Assembly: GCF_000702605.1 (NCBI RefSeq)
Contig: NZ_JNIR01000001.1
Coordinates: 1,726,501 to 1,790,500 of the forward strand
Length of the DNA: 64,000 bases
Origin: Exiguobacterium acetylicum DSM 20416
GTDB lineage: Bacteria; Bacillota; Bacilli; Exiguobacteriales; Exiguobacteriaceae
Direction: 5' to 3'
Shown: positions 1 through 9,335 of the stretch, piece after piece
How the letters are laid out: every line of letters starts with the position of its first letter
Numbering within the stretch: position 1 is the stretch's first letter
The notes under the pieces: generated by a model
What the model saw: the letters and a program-made list of their open reading frames with translations, nothing else
The model's database searches: none
Told to the model about the DNA's origin: nothing
Position numbers and translations under genes: made by a program

Positions 1-1251
1 ATACTTCAACAGACGATGAATCGTCATCGCTGGAACGTCCGTTGCTTCCGACAAACGTTTAGCGGCGCGTCCGGTCGGTGCAACAAGGACATACGGATAG
101 ACATCTCCCGTCTTGACGCGACTTTTCTCAAGTGGCCAATCATGAATTTCTTGCAAGGCATGTAAAATTCCCTTGATGACGGTCGTCTTACCGGTCCCTG
201 GTCCACCGGTCAGAACCATCAATGGTGCTTTAACCGCTAACTCGATCGCTTCCCGCTGCTGTGCGGCATATTCCATGCCAAACTGTTCTTCGAGGTGCCC
301 AATCGCTTCAAGAATCGTCGCGACATCGACTTCCTGTTCGGCACCGTTCGCCATGACGCGAGCCAGTTCTTTCGCCGCTCGAACTTCCGCATAAAAGATC
401 GTCGGTAAATACAAACAACCTTCTTCAAGCTTGACCTTATCTTCAGCGAGCAACAGTTCAATCGCTTGTTCCAGCCGTTCTCCTGGGTCTTCACCAAGCA
501 ACCGGGGTGCCCGTTGTAATAGTGAGTCGACCGTCGCAAAGGCATGTCCCTCTCCTGCTTCTTGTTCTAATATATGCATGATCGAAGCAGCGACACGTTC
601 CGGATGTAATCCGACAAGTCCGAGATGTGAGGCGATATGATCGGCTGTCTTAAAACCAATCCCGTTCACTTCATACATCAAGGAATACGGATTCTCTCGA
701 ATTCGCGCCATGGCGTCCCCTTCGTAAGCAGCATAGATTTTCGCCGCTAGTTTTGGTGTGACATCAAATGGCGCTAAGAATAGCATCAACTGATCGACAC
801 CGTATAACGTAGCGAGTCGACTCAATATGATATCCGCTTGATTTTGTTTTAACCCAGGCACCTGATTCAGTACTCGCTCATCCTTCAAAATGAGGTCCAC
901 TGCCTCTTCTCCGAGAGCATCGACGATATTTTTCGCTGTCTTCGGACCAATGCCGGTGAACGAACCATTCGTCAAGAAGCGGATCGTTGCCTGTTTTGTC
1001 ATCGGAACCGATCGACGAATCAGCTCCGCCTTCAGTTGTTTTCCGAAGCGAGGATGATCAACGAGACGACCAAATGCTTGATACGTTCCTCCGAGTTCGA
1101 TTCCGACCCCTGTACCCGTGATGACGAGCTCGGTTTCTTTCAGTTCAAAGTTTTTTTCTTTGACGGCGACCAATACAATGGAGTGTGCTTCTTCTTCAGA
1201 AGAAAAGAGCACACGTTTGACGCGCCCGACGACTTGATGGGGGTGCTCCAT
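1..1251 (-). CDS. recD2: RecD2 family 5'-3' DNA helicase, C-terminal part outside the window
   Basis: The first 417 codons of a RecD-like superfamily 1 helicase are visible; the gene runs off the left edge. The N-terminal OB and helix-hairpin-helix region typical of RecD2 (rather than RecD of RecBCD) comes first, with FTGIGPKTAKNIVDALGEE around residues 100-120. The Walker A motif LTGGPGTGKTT lies near residue 355. Start ATG at 1251 is preceded by AAGGTGGAG. RecD2 proteins act in replication-fork and mismatch-repair related functions without RecBC. In B. subtilis the equivalent gene (yrrC) also lies next to yrrB and mnmA; here a VOC gene is inserted between them on the other strand. Motifs beyond Walker A cannot be checked in this window. 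Confidence 0.93.
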   Translation of the reverse strand, partial: MEHPHQVVGRVKRVLFSSEEEAHSIVLVAVKEKNFELKETELVITGTGVGIELGGTYQAFGRLVDHPRFGKQLKAELIRRSVPMTKQATIRFLTNGSFTGIGPKTAKNIVDALGEEAVDLILKDERVLNQVPGLKQNQADIILSRLATLYGVDQLMLFLAPFDVTPKLAAKIYAAYEGDAMARIRENPYSLMYEVNGIGFKTADHIASHLGLVGLHPERVAASIMHILEQEAGEGHAFATVDSLLQRAPRLLGEDPGERLEQAIELLLAEDKVKLEEGCLYLPTIFYAEVRAAKELARVMANGAEQEVDVATILEAIGHLEEQFGMEYAAQQREAIELAVKAPLMVLTGGPGTGKTTVIKGILHALQEIHDWPLEKSRVKTGDVYPYVLVAPTGRAAKRLSEATDVPAMTIHRLLKY

Positions 1252-1367
1252 CACTCCACCTTCTTTCTCTCTTTTTCATTCGCTGCTTTCATCATAGCAT
1301 TCGTTTACCGGATTTTAAATCAGGGAAAGATACCCTGAAACATTTCGTTAAGAGGAGGAGTTCAAGG
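1252..1367. promoter_or_regulatory. Divergent recD2 / VOC gene promoter region
   Basis: This 116-base gap separates two divergent genes. On the minus strand TATGAT (1291-1296) with TTAAAA 16 bases upstream is a plausible sigma-A promoter for recD2. An inverted repeat TCAGGG-7 nt-CCCTGA (1320-1338) lies just upstream of the VOC gene and could be an operator or a 5'UTR hairpin. The VOC gene has a strong ribosome binding site, GAGGAGG, at about 1351. Confidence 0.35.
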
Positions 1368-1916
1368 ATGGCACGTTTACCGATTGCAGGATTGTGTGAA
1401 TTAGTACTGGAAGTCGAGGATATGGACCGTGCGGTTGGCTTTTGGAATGGGACACTTGGTATTCCGATCGTCGAGCAATGGGCACCTGAGGATGCAGAAC
1501 CGAGCAAGGAACAATCTAAACAGGACGGAGTTTGGGCAACGTGGCTCTACATTGGCGGTAACACCCGACTCGGTCTATGGCTGAAGCGAGACTTCACGAT
1601 GGAAGAACGAACGGTCAAACACTTACCAGTGTCCGAATGGGACACGTTGTATGACGAAGGTGGTGTCCATGTCCACTGTGCTTTCTACGTTGAGAAGGAA
1701 GAGTTCCAACAAGCCTTGAATCAACTGCGCGAAGCTTCGATCACCGTGAAGCTCAGAGAGTGGGATGAACAGGAGACCTCGAATCAAAAAGAGCATTCAG
1801 CTTATTTCAAGGATACGGAAAATAACGTCATCGAACTGTACACGAAAAACATGGATGAAGCCTATGAAGACTTTTCCGGTCCACCACTTCGTGTCATCCG
1901 TGAAGTTGGGAATTAA
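1368..1916 (+). CDS. VOC (glyoxalase/bleomycin resistance/dioxygenase) superfamily protein
   Basis: A 182-residue protein with a single vicinal-oxygen-chelate domain. It opens with a beta strand and helix (ELVLEVEDMDRAVGFW) typical of the family, and the second half has a His-containing strand (GGVHVHCAFYV) and a terminal metal-ligand-like Glu in DTENNVIELYTK. The family includes glyoxalase I, antibiotic-binding proteins and ring-cleavage dioxygenases; the substrate cannot be told from sequence. The start is set by AGGAGGAG upstream. It is monocistronic, divergent from recD2, and ends at a shared terminator with yrrB. It interrupts the recD2-yrrB order usual in Bacillus, so it is probably a lineage-specific insertion. 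Confidence 0.85.
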   Translation: MARLPIAGLCELVLEVEDMDRAVGFWNGTLGIPIVEQWAPEDAEPSKEQSKQDGVWATWLYIGGNTRLGLWLKRDFTMEERTVKHLPVSEWDTLYDEGGVHVHCAFYVEKEEFQQALNQLREASITVKLREWDEQETSNQKEHSAYFKDTENNVIELYTKNMDEAYEDFSGPPLRVIREVGN

Positions 1917-1923
1917 ATAGCAC

Positions 1924-1957
1924 AAAAAAGACGACTCCAGATGGAATCGTCTTTTTT
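1924..1957. terminator. Bidirectional rho-independent terminator (VOC gene / yrrB)
   Basis: A 15-base stem with a four-base loop (AAAAAAGACGACTCC ... GGAATCGTCTTTTTT) lies between two convergent genes. The single mismatch is C-A on the plus strand and a G-U pair on the minus strand, so the hairpin is slightly stronger for the yrrB transcript. Confidence 0.9.
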
Positions 1958-1960
1958 GGA

Positions 1961-2626
1961 TCAGTCTGCTTGTTTTAATAACGCATCCATCTTCGCTTTT
2001 GCATCTCGCGCAAGAGCGTGTTCCGGCTGGTAGGCAAGAACGGCTTCAAGTTCTGCATAACACACTTCCTGTTGACCGAGGAAAGCAAGCGCGATCGCAT
2101 AGTTGTACCGAGCATCCGTGTGCGTTTCGTCAAGCATCAAAACGTGCTCGAACATCTCGACGGCTTCTTCCAACTTCTCGTTTTGCGCTAAGGCAAGCCC
2201 GTATTGGAACGCGATCTCAATATCGACACCGTTCAATTCTGACGCACGTTGTAGACGAGGTAAGCCACGTACAGGATCACCAAGTTTTTGATACGTCATC
2301 CCAAGCATGAAATGGAGATCCGCGTCGTCAAGTCCATATAATAACGCTGCCCGCAATGATTCCTCTGCTTCGACGAGTTGGTCGGCAGCAAAGAACAGCG
2401 CCCCTTTTGCATAATAGGCACTCGCGAACGTATTATCGATCATCAGCGCCCGGTCATAAAAACGAAGGGCACGATCAGCGTCGTTCATCGATTGGAGTAA
2501 TGTTCCGAGATTGACATATGCTGTCGGATCTTTTGGATTTTCTTCGATTGCGTCGTTGAAAGCCTGCGCTGCTAATTCATAATTTCCAGCTTCTAAATGC
2601 CGGAATCCTACTTCATTATAATTCAT
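1961..2626 (-). CDS. yrrB: Tetratricopeptide repeat protein (YrrB-like)
   Basis: A 221-residue protein built almost entirely of TPR units of about 34 residues. Examples are the GNYELAAQAFNDAIEENP, DADRALRFYDRALMID and EKLEEAVEMFEHVLMLD blocks. No signal peptide or membrane segment is seen. An upstream in-frame extension exists but would run about 320 bases into mnmA; the ATG at 2626 has AAGGAG nine bases before it and starts 13 bases after the mnmA stop, so it is preferred. The position directly downstream of mnmA matches B. subtilis yrrB. TPR proteins mediate protein-protein contacts; the partner is unknown, though linkage suggests tRNA thiolation or RecD2. Confidence 0.88.
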   Translation of the reverse strand: MNYNEVGFRHLEAGNYELAAQAFNDAIEENPKDPTAYVNLGTLLQSMNDADRALRFYDRALMIDNTFASAYYAKGALFFAADQLVEAEESLRAALLYGLDDADLHFMLGMTYQKLGDPVRGLPRLQRASELNGVDIEIAFQYGLALAQNEKLEEAVEMFEHVLMLDETHTDARYNYAIALAFLGQQEVCYAELEAVLAYQPEHALARDAKAKMDALLKQAD

Positions 2627-2639
2627 CTTCTTTTGCTCC

Positions 2640-3761
<1,122 letters not shown>

Positions 3762-3777
3762 TTATTTCACCTCTTCG

Positions 3778-4905
3778 TTAATTCTGAAACGATTTTACGA
3801 CATCTTGCAAGGCTTGTGCGAGTAGTTCGACTTGCGCGAGCTCATTTCCGTGACCAAAACTGATTCGGACCGATGCTCGTGTCCGTTCATCTTCGCCATA
3901 CATCGCCGATAAGACATGCGAAGGTTCGACGGATCCTGCCGTACATGCACTCCCGCTCGATACGGCCATCTGACGCATATCAAGCATGATCAGGAACGGT
4001 TCGATTTCAATCCGCGGGAAGTAAAGATTGAGGACATTCGGTAATCCTTCAACACCGTTGACTTCGTAAGTGACGCCACTTTCATTCAAGCGTGTTAGCA
4101 AAACACTGCGCAGCTGTTTGATGTGGTCCTGTTGTTGATCACGCTCTGCAATCATCAGTTCGAGCGCTTTCGCTAAACCGACGATTCCCGGTACGTTCTC
4201 CGTACCAGCACGACGCTTGCGTTCCTGTTCTCCACCGAACGTTTGAGGGGCTAACTTCACGCCAGTCCGCATGTACAACAATCCGATTCCTTTTGGACCA
4301 TTGATTTTATGACCAGACGCGGATAAGAGATCGACATGTAACGCTTCGACATCGATTGCTTGTTTTCCGAACACTTGCACCGCGTCCGTATGAAACAAAA
4401 TACCGCGTTCTCGTAAAAATTGACCGAATGCCGCAATCGGCTGAATCGTTCCGACTTCATTGTTGCCGAACATGATCGAGACGAGTGTCGTATCTTCCCG
4501 GACCGCTTCTTGCAAGGCAGCCAATGAGACGACGCCTGTATTGGGAACATCGAGATACGTGACGTCATAACCTTGTTTTTCGAGTTCTTCAAACGCATGC
4601 AATACAGCATGGTGCTCAAATCGTGTCGTAATGAGATGACGCCCTTTTTCACGCGTTGCTTCAGCTGCCCCAAAGATCGCGTAGTTATCCGACTCCGTCC
4701 CACCACTCGTGAAAATCAGTTCGGTTGGTTTTGCGTTCAATTCTTGGGCAATCTGCCGGCGCGCTTTGTCAATTGCTGCCCGAGCAGACCGACCAGCCGC
4801 GTGGACACTCGATGGGTTGCCATACTGTTCGAGCAAATAAGGCGTCATTGCCTCAAGGACTTCCGGACGCATCGGCGTCGTCGCCGAATGGTCAAAGTAA
4901 TTCAT
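3778..4905 (-). CDS. yrvO: Cysteine desulfurase (IscS/NifS family, YrvO-like)
   Basis: A 375-residue PLP enzyme of class V aminotransferase fold. The PLP lysine is Lys200 in SASGHKINGPKG, and the catalytic cysteine is Cys321 in SSGSACTAGSVEPSHV, on a long IscS-type loop. It releases sulfur from cysteine as a protein persulfide. Placement between cymR and mnmA points to sulfur donation to MnmA for tRNA 2-thiouridine. A second, diverged cysteine desulfurase in this window (29.1-30.2 kb) is linked to NAD genes. The start is supported by GAGGTGAAA upstream. Confidence 0.95.
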   Translation of the reverse strand: MNYFDHSATTPMRPEVLEAMTPYLLEQYGNPSSVHAAGRSARAAIDKARRQIAQELNAKPTELIFTSGGTESDNYAIFGAAEATREKGRHLITTRFEHHAVLHAFEELEKQGYDVTYLDVPNTGVVSLAALQEAVREDTTLVSIMFGNNEVGTIQPIAAFGQFLRERGILFHTDAVQVFGKQAIDVEALHVDLLSASGHKINGPKGIGLLYMRTGVKLAPQTFGGEQERKRRAGTENVPGIVGLAKALELMIAERDQQQDHIKQLRSVLLTRLNESGVTYEVNGVEGLPNVLNLYFPRIEIEPFLIMLDMRQMAVSSGSACTAGSVEPSHVLSAMYGEDERTRASVRISFGHGNELAQVELLAQALQDVVKSFQN

Positions 4906-4918
4906 TCATTTTCACCTC

Positions 4919-5326
4919 TCAAATATAGAACATGTATCCTGTATCTTCTTCTTCCGCTAAATCTTGTAGCGTCGTTGAATCGAGCACTTGATCGACTGCT
5001 TGCTGGATTTTATCCCAAAGTTTGCGTTTCGTGACCTCGTCACATGCATCGCCTTCGACGACGACGAGTGGTCCTTCAAGCAGGCGGATAATTTCACCTG
5101 CTGTGATGTTTTGCGCTTCACGACCGAGCTTATACCCGCCGTAAGCACCGCGGACACTTTTGACGAGACCTCCATTACGAAGGGGTGCAATCAACTGTTC
5201 AAGGTAGTGCTCAGATAGGTCATACATCTGCGCAATTTTTTTTAGGGATAATGGTTTAGATTCAGCTTCTTTCGCGAGTGCGATCATGATCGTTAGACCA
5301 TATCGCCCTTTCGTCGAGATTTTCAT
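4919..5326 (-). CDS. cymR: Rrf2 family transcriptional regulator CymR
   Basis: A 135-residue winged-helix Rrf2 protein. The N-terminus MKISTKGRYGL and the recognition region SEHYLEQLIAPLRNGGLVK match CymR, the master repressor of cysteine metabolism in Bacillales. The three cysteines that hold an Fe-S cluster in IscR-type members are missing (one Cys only, in GDACDEV), as expected for CymR, which senses cysteine status through CysK. Longer in-frame starts exist upstream, but the canonical start is at 5326 (an adjacent ATG at 5329 is equally possible). It heads the cymR-yrvO-mnmA-yrrB operon; a TATACT box lies about 25 bases upstream. Confidence 0.93.
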   Translation of the reverse strand: MKISTKGRYGLTIMIALAKEAESKPLSLKKIAQMYDLSEHYLEQLIAPLRNGGLVKSVRGAYGGYKLGREAQNITAGEIIRLLEGPLVVVEGDACDEVTKRKLWDKIQQAVDQVLDSTTLQDLAEEEDTGYMFYI

Positions 5327-5386
5327 CATGCGAAGGATCATCCTTTCTAGTATAGTAGTAGCTAAAAGTGGAAGGAGTGTATGTGT

Positions 5387-6724
5387 ATGGCACATTTATT
5401 TGAATCCCAGTCACCTGCCGGACCGCTCGCGAATCGGATGCGTCCTCAGAATCTGGATGAAATCGTCGGACAACGCCATCTGATCGGAGAGACGACACTC
5501 CTGCGGCGTGCCATCTTAGCTGACCGTCTCGGAACCGTCATTTTTTACGGCCCACCGGGTACCGGAAAGACGACGCTCGCGCGTGTCATCTCTAGTTATA
5601 CGAAATCAGCGTTCGAGCAATTAAACGCGGTCACGGCAAAACTGGAACAATTACGGGAAATTCTAAAAGCAGCCGAAGCCCGTCTTCAGTTCGAGGAACA
5701 AAAAACAATTCTCTTTCTCGATGAGATCCATCGATTCAATAAGATGCAACAAGACGCCTTACTCCCGGCGCTTGAAGCGGGTACGATCACGTTGATCGGC
5801 GCAACGACGGAAAATCCGAGTTTTGAGGTCAATGCCGCTCTCTTATCGCGGGCAACGGTCTTTCGTTTTGAACCACCGACAGCAGACGATTTACGAATCG
5901 TCCTCGACCGGACCTTAAAGGACGAAGAGCGTGGTCTTGGCAAATATCCGATTACGATCACAGATGATGCAATCGATCATTACGTCAAGTTGTCAGATGG
6001 CGATTACCGAGCATTATTGAATGCACTTGAACTCGCCGTCTTAACAACACCGGAAATCGATGGTCAGATCACGATCGACCTCGCTGTTGCCGAGGAATCG
6101 ATTCAGCAAAAAGCATTGAAGTACGACAAGGACGGCGATCGGCATTACGATGTCATCTCTGCCTTCATCAAATCGATTCGAGGTTCCGATCCTGACGCCG
6201 CGCTTTACTGGCTCGCCGTCATGATTGAAGCGGGCGAAAGTCCACGTTTCATCGTTCGTCGTCTCTATGTCCATGCGGCAGAAGACATCGGTCTGTCTGA
6301 TCCGCAAGCGTTATTGATGGTCGATGCGTGTGCCCGTGCTTGTGAATACGTCGGTTTCCCGGAAGCACGAATTCCGCTCGCTGAAACGGTCTTATATCTC
6401 GCGACAGCACCGAAGTCGAATGCTGTCATCTCAGCGATTGATCAAGCATTGACACTCGTTCGTCGTTCGGACGGTGGACCGGTTCCGCCGCACTTGCGCG
6501 ATGCTCATCATCCGGGGGCAGCAGCACTTGGGAATGGCGTCACCTATCAATATCCGCACGACTTCGAACATGCCTATGTGCCACAAAATTACTGGCCTGA
6601 GAATCTTGCCCGGACAAAACCGGTCTTTTATCGTCCTAGCCCACGCGGTTTTGAGAAACAACTGCAAGCTCGACTTGATTTTTGGAACAAACAAACAGCC
6701 ACACATCAGAAAAAGCGACCATAA
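5387..6724 (+). CDS. rarA: Replication-associated recombination protein A (RarA/MgsA), AAA+ ATPase
   Basis: A 445-residue clamp-loader-like AAA+ ATPase acting at stalled forks. Walker A GPPGTGKTT is at residues 55-63, Walker B LDEIHRF is near 111-117, and sensor motif GATTENPSFEVN follows. The C-terminal tetramerisation domain contains DAALYWLAVMIEAGESPRFI and the family-typical LRDAHHPGAAALG. Two in-frame ATGs lie close together; 5387 is chosen because GGAAGGAG is nine bases before it, while 5381 is only three bases away. It is divergent from cymR, as in B. subtilis. The stop codon falls inside the loop of the terminator. Confidence 0.95.
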   Translation: MAHLFESQSPAGPLANRMRPQNLDEIVGQRHLIGETTLLRRAILADRLGTVIFYGPPGTGKTTLARVISSYTKSAFEQLNAVTAKLEQLREILKAAEARLQFEEQKTILFLDEIHRFNKMQQDALLPALEAGTITLIGATTENPSFEVNAALLSRATVFRFEPPTADDLRIVLDRTLKDEERGLGKYPITITDDAIDHYVKLSDGDYRALLNALELAVLTTPEIDGQITIDLAVAEESIQQKALKYDKDGDRHYDVISAFIKSIRGSDPDAALYWLAVMIEAGESPRFIVRRLYVHAAEDIGLSDPQALLMVDACARACEYVGFPEARIPLAETVLYLATAPKSNAVISAIDQALTLVRRSDGGPVPPHLRDAHHPGAAALGNGVTYQYPHDFEHAYVPQNYWPENLARTKPVFYRPSPRGFEKQLQARLDFWNKQTATHQKKRP

Positions 6725-6737
6725 GGTCGCTTTTTTT
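6711..6737. terminator. Bidirectional terminator (rarA / tcdA)
   Basis: A ten-base perfect stem (AAAAGCGACC / GGTCGCTTTT) whose four-base loop contains the rarA stop codon. A T run follows on both strands. It serves the convergent rarA and tcdA transcripts. Confidence 0.9.
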
Positions 6738-7500
6738 AACGAACGCGTTCGATCGTCACGCCGGCTTCACGGACGATCTCGTTGATGACGTAGCTCGCTG
6801 CGATCAATCCACCAACTGATGGAACGAACGCATTTGAACTTGGCGGCATCTTTGCCTTACGAATTGCAGCCGCATCATTTCCGACGACTTGACGGACTTC
6901 TTCGATGATCTTAACAGGCGGTTCATCGGAGAAGACGACAGGAACACCCTTATGAATACCGGCTTTCCGGAGTTTCGTCCGAATGACCTTCGCCAATGGA
7001 TCATAACTTGTATCTTTGATGTCAACGATCTTGATGCGTGTCGGATCCATCTTGTTCGCCATCCCCATGCTTGAGATGATCGGAATGTTGCGTTTCTTAC
7101 ATTCCTGAATCAAGTGAATTTTGAACGAGACCGTGTCCGATGCATCGATGACATAATCCGGTTGCTGTTCGAAGAACGACTCGAATGTCTCTTCGTTGTA
7201 GAACATCTTCAAACGAACGATTTCAAGATCCGGATTGATTAACGCAAGACGCTCTGCCATCGCATCGACCTTCGGTTGACCAACCGTCGGAAGCAAAGCA
7301 TGGATTTGTCGGTTGACGTTTGTGATGTCGATATCATCCTTATCGACGAGAATCAAACGACCTACGCCACTGCGGGCAAGTGCTTCTGCTGAGAACGATC
7401 CAACACCACCGATTCCCAGAATAGCGACAGACTTGGATGCCAATGCGTCAAGTCCAGTTTTACCGATTGCTAGTTCATTACGCGAAAATTGATGTAACAT
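6736..7500 (-). CDS. tcdA: tRNA threonylcarbamoyladenosine dehydratase TcdA (ThiF/MoeB/E1-like)
   Basis: A 254-residue E1-like adenylating enzyme. The Rossmann ATP site GIGGVGS is at residues 29-35, followed by the acidic LVDKDDIDITNVNRQ region common to the ThiF/MoeB superfamily. TcdA (YrvM in Bacillus) dehydrates t6A37 in tRNA to its cyclic form. Length and the conserved C-terminal SSNAFVPSVGGLIAASYV segment fit TcdA rather than MoeB or ThiF, which carry zinc cysteines not seen here. A TATAAT box lies at 7538-7543 on the minus strand with a poor -35. It lies directly downstream of the 6S RNA terminator. Confidence 0.92.
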   Translation of the reverse strand: MLHQFSRNELAIGKTGLDALASKSVAILGIGGVGSFSAEALARSGVGRLILVDKDDIDITNVNRQIHALLPTVGQPKVDAMAERLALINPDLEIVRLKMFYNEETFESFFEQQPDYVIDASDTVSFKIHLIQECKKRNIPIISSMGMANKMDPTRIKIVDIKDTSYDPLAKVIRTKLRKAGIHKGVPVVFSDEPPVKIIEEVRQVVGNDAAAIRKAKMPPSSNAFVPSVGGLIAASYVINEIVREAGVTIERVR

Positions 7501-7547
7501 CTCATAACCTCACAATACTCATACTGTTTTACTCGGAATTATATCAT

Positions 7548-7569
7548 AAAAAAAAACGTCATGCGACGT
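7548..7569 (-). terminator. Rho-independent terminator of the 6S RNA transcript
   Basis: On the minus strand a short stem ACGTC-GCAT-GACGT is followed by nine Ts. No protein gene on this strand ends within the previous 280 bases, so it marks the end of a non-coding transcript. Confidence 0.75.
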
Positions 7570-7585
7570 GTCAAACAATAAAATA

Positions 7586-7790
7586 ATAAGACGATGGGAC
7601 CCGAAGTGCCGTGTCGATACCTTATTTCTGAACCTGCTGTGCAGGTGGGTGTCTTATCCGATTCCTATTCGTACGTCCTCCTGCTGTGTTACGAGGCATG
7701 TACTACTAGTTGGAACGTCAAACTCCCTATCAAAAAAGAGTGGCTCAAAGATAAAAGGCGGCTCTCGTACAATTCAGGAACCCCATCTGA
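7586..7790 (-). ncRNA. ssrS: 6S RNA (SsrS / BsrA-like)
   Basis: About 205 bases with no convincing reading frame fold into one long irregular hairpin. The closing stem pairs GATGGG (7782-7787) and CCTGAA (7773-7778) with TTCGGG (7600-7605) and CCCATC (7593-7598). An apical arm contains GTAC and CCTC paired with GAGG and GTAC. A small hairpin, ACCTGC-3 nt-GCAGGT (7632-7646), sits on the 3' side of a central open region. This layout is diagnostic of 6S RNA, which binds sigma-A RNA polymerase as an open-promoter mimic. An independent promoter and terminator flank it. The location between aspS and tcdA (yrvM) matches bsrA in B. subtilis. Ends are estimated from the promoter and stem. Confidence 0.82.
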
Positions 7791-7797
7791 TGCATTT

Positions 7798-7826
7798 AAT
7801 ATAGCATCCTCCCTTCTGAAATGCAA
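7798..7826 (-). promoter_or_regulatory. Sigma-A promoter of the 6S RNA
   Basis: On the minus strand TTGCAT (-35), a 17-base spacer and TATATT (-10) preceded by TGC (extended -10) lie about seven bases upstream of the predicted 6S RNA 5' end. Confidence 0.65.
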
Positions 7827-7857
7827 CTACTTCCCACTCCAGAAAAAGATGCTTTTT

Positions 7858-9043
7858 TCAGGTCCAACGTTTCGTGAAGTGTTGATTCGGATCATATCTT
7901 TGTTGTTGGAATGCGGGATCGAATCGTGGTGTGCGTGTCGCATTCCCGACACCCGCGATGAACGCCCAGTTTCCATAGTTCGAAGCGACATCATAGTCGA
8001 CCAACTGCTGTTCGAAATACCGCGCTCCGATACGCCAGTCCTGCTTTAATTCATGAATCAGATAACTGGCAACGATTTGCCTTCCGCGATTCGACATCCA
8101 CCCTGTCTCGCGAATCTCGTTCATGAAGGCATCGACGAATGGCACACCGGTTTTTCCTTCTATCCAACGTTCGACAGCTAGCTGGTCCGTCTTCCAAGTG
8201 TATTGACCTTCTTGTAATCCACTCGACCGGAACAGACGGCTTCCGGTCTCACGCATCGTCAAATGGAAGAAGTCACGCCATAACAATTCGAAATACAACC
8301 AGTACGTCGATTCATTCGCTCCCTTTTTTTCGCTCGGCTTCCTGTAATTCAGCCATGACGCGGCGCGGTGAGAGTGAACCGTTCGCTAGCCAGGCAGATA
8401 ACTTCGATGAATCATTTCGTAAGAACCCATTCCGTGTTTCTTTATAGGTGAATACAGGCTTGGCGAGATATTCCTGAAGGCGTGCCCTTCCCGCTGATTC
8501 TCCTCCCCGAAATGGGAACGCGGTCTCTGGGTCCGCTTCAACTGATTCCTCTTTTATCAGCTGAATATCAGTTGGTGGATCGAGTGGATCGTAGAAGGTC
8601 CCTTTCGCCTCGACCCGTTTTCGAAATGCCGTAAAGACGCTCTTTAATTCATCACTTCCGATATCTTCCCGACGATGTAACGTCTGTGTTTCAAAAGAGT
8701 GGACGGTATATCTGTCTTCGATATACTGCTCACTTGTCGCTTCTTCTGTTCCGGTCATCTTATGGAAATAGACGGTATCATCCGCTTGCAGATAAGAATC
8801 GAGTACCTCACATGTCTTCCCTTCTACTATATCTAGCGTGATCCCGATTTGAGACAGGTGACCCGCTAAGTTCTCAAGTGTCTCTTGTTCGAACCGTTCT
8901 TGATGTGTACCTCTTTTAAAATCGCGTTTCTTTTGATCTTTGACGTATACGGCACGAATGACGTCCTGTTCTTCACATGCACTCCGAAGTGCCTCATGAT
9001 CATCAACACGTAAATCATGACGATACCAAACAACTGCTCCCAT
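7858..9043 (-). pseudogene. DASH-type cryptochrome/DNA photolyase, frameshifted
   Basis: The N-terminal 243 codons (from ATG 9043, with GGGAG upstream) encode the photolyase alpha/beta domain, beginning VVWYRHDLRVDDHEALR. The frame closes at a TGA after a run of seven As and three Gs (about 8322-8331). Dropping one base from that run joins it in frame to ANESTYWLYFELLWRDFF and the FAD-binding C-terminal domain with SNYGNWAFIAGVGN, giving about 394 residues. The YWLYFELLWRDFF and GVGN motifs favour the DASH subfamily. The C-terminus stops at KRWT, slightly short of most relatives. Both halves show intact, conserved coding, so a recent mutation or a sequence error is more likely than old decay. 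A simple -1 slip would not restore the frame. Confidence 0.85.
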
Positions 9044-9179
9044 ATTGATCGTCTCCCTTCTCTTTATACTATGACCCGACTATAGTATTTGGAAAACCAC
9101 TTAATGTGCCGATGAGGTTTTAAGACGTTGTTTTCGTGGAATATGATTAGTACAACAAACCAGAGGAGTGAATGAATCA

Positions 9180-9299
9180 ATGGCAGCAAAACGCGGTAAA
9201 CTCAGAACTTTAATGACGCTTGTAACGACGGTTGGACCAATCGTCTATAAATTCTATAAAAAACAGCAGTCTAAAAAATCAATTAACAATCCTAAATAA
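9180..9299 (+). CDS. Small cationic hypothetical protein (39 residues)
   Basis: A short reading frame beginning MAAKRGKLRTLM and ending in a Lys/Asn-rich tail. A hydrophobic or amphipathic stretch (about residues 10-24) is flanked by basic residues, so it could associate with membrane. GAGGAG lies about ten bases upstream of the ATG, and a strong terminator begins at its stop codon. A TATGAT box lies near 9141. This well-bounded transcription unit supports a real gene. I recognise no family. An overlapping ATG eight bases earlier gives only a 13-codon frame. Confidence 0.6.
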   Translation: MAAKRGKLRTLMTLVTTVGPIVYKFYKKQQSKKSINNPK

Positions 9300-9335
9300 A
9301 AAATGGACGTCTCCTTACCGGAGCGTCCATTTTTT
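9298..9335. terminator. Bidirectional terminator (small ORF / alkyladenine glycosylase)
   Basis: A long stem AAAAAATGGACG-CTCC / GGAG-CGTCCATTTTTT with loop TTACC and a one-base bulge, T-rich on both sides, between convergent genes. Confidence 0.9.

Noticed and set aside
7594-8049. 151-codon plus-strand frame across the 6S RNA and the end of the photolyase gene
   Set aside because: It is antisense to conserved photolyase coding, covers a structured RNA, has no ribosome binding site and resembles nothing.
8318-8335. Programmed ribosomal frameshifting at the A run of the photolyase gene
   Set aside because: The needed change is +1 or -2, while an A run gives -1; no stimulatory hairpin is evident just after it. 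Photolyases are not known for it.
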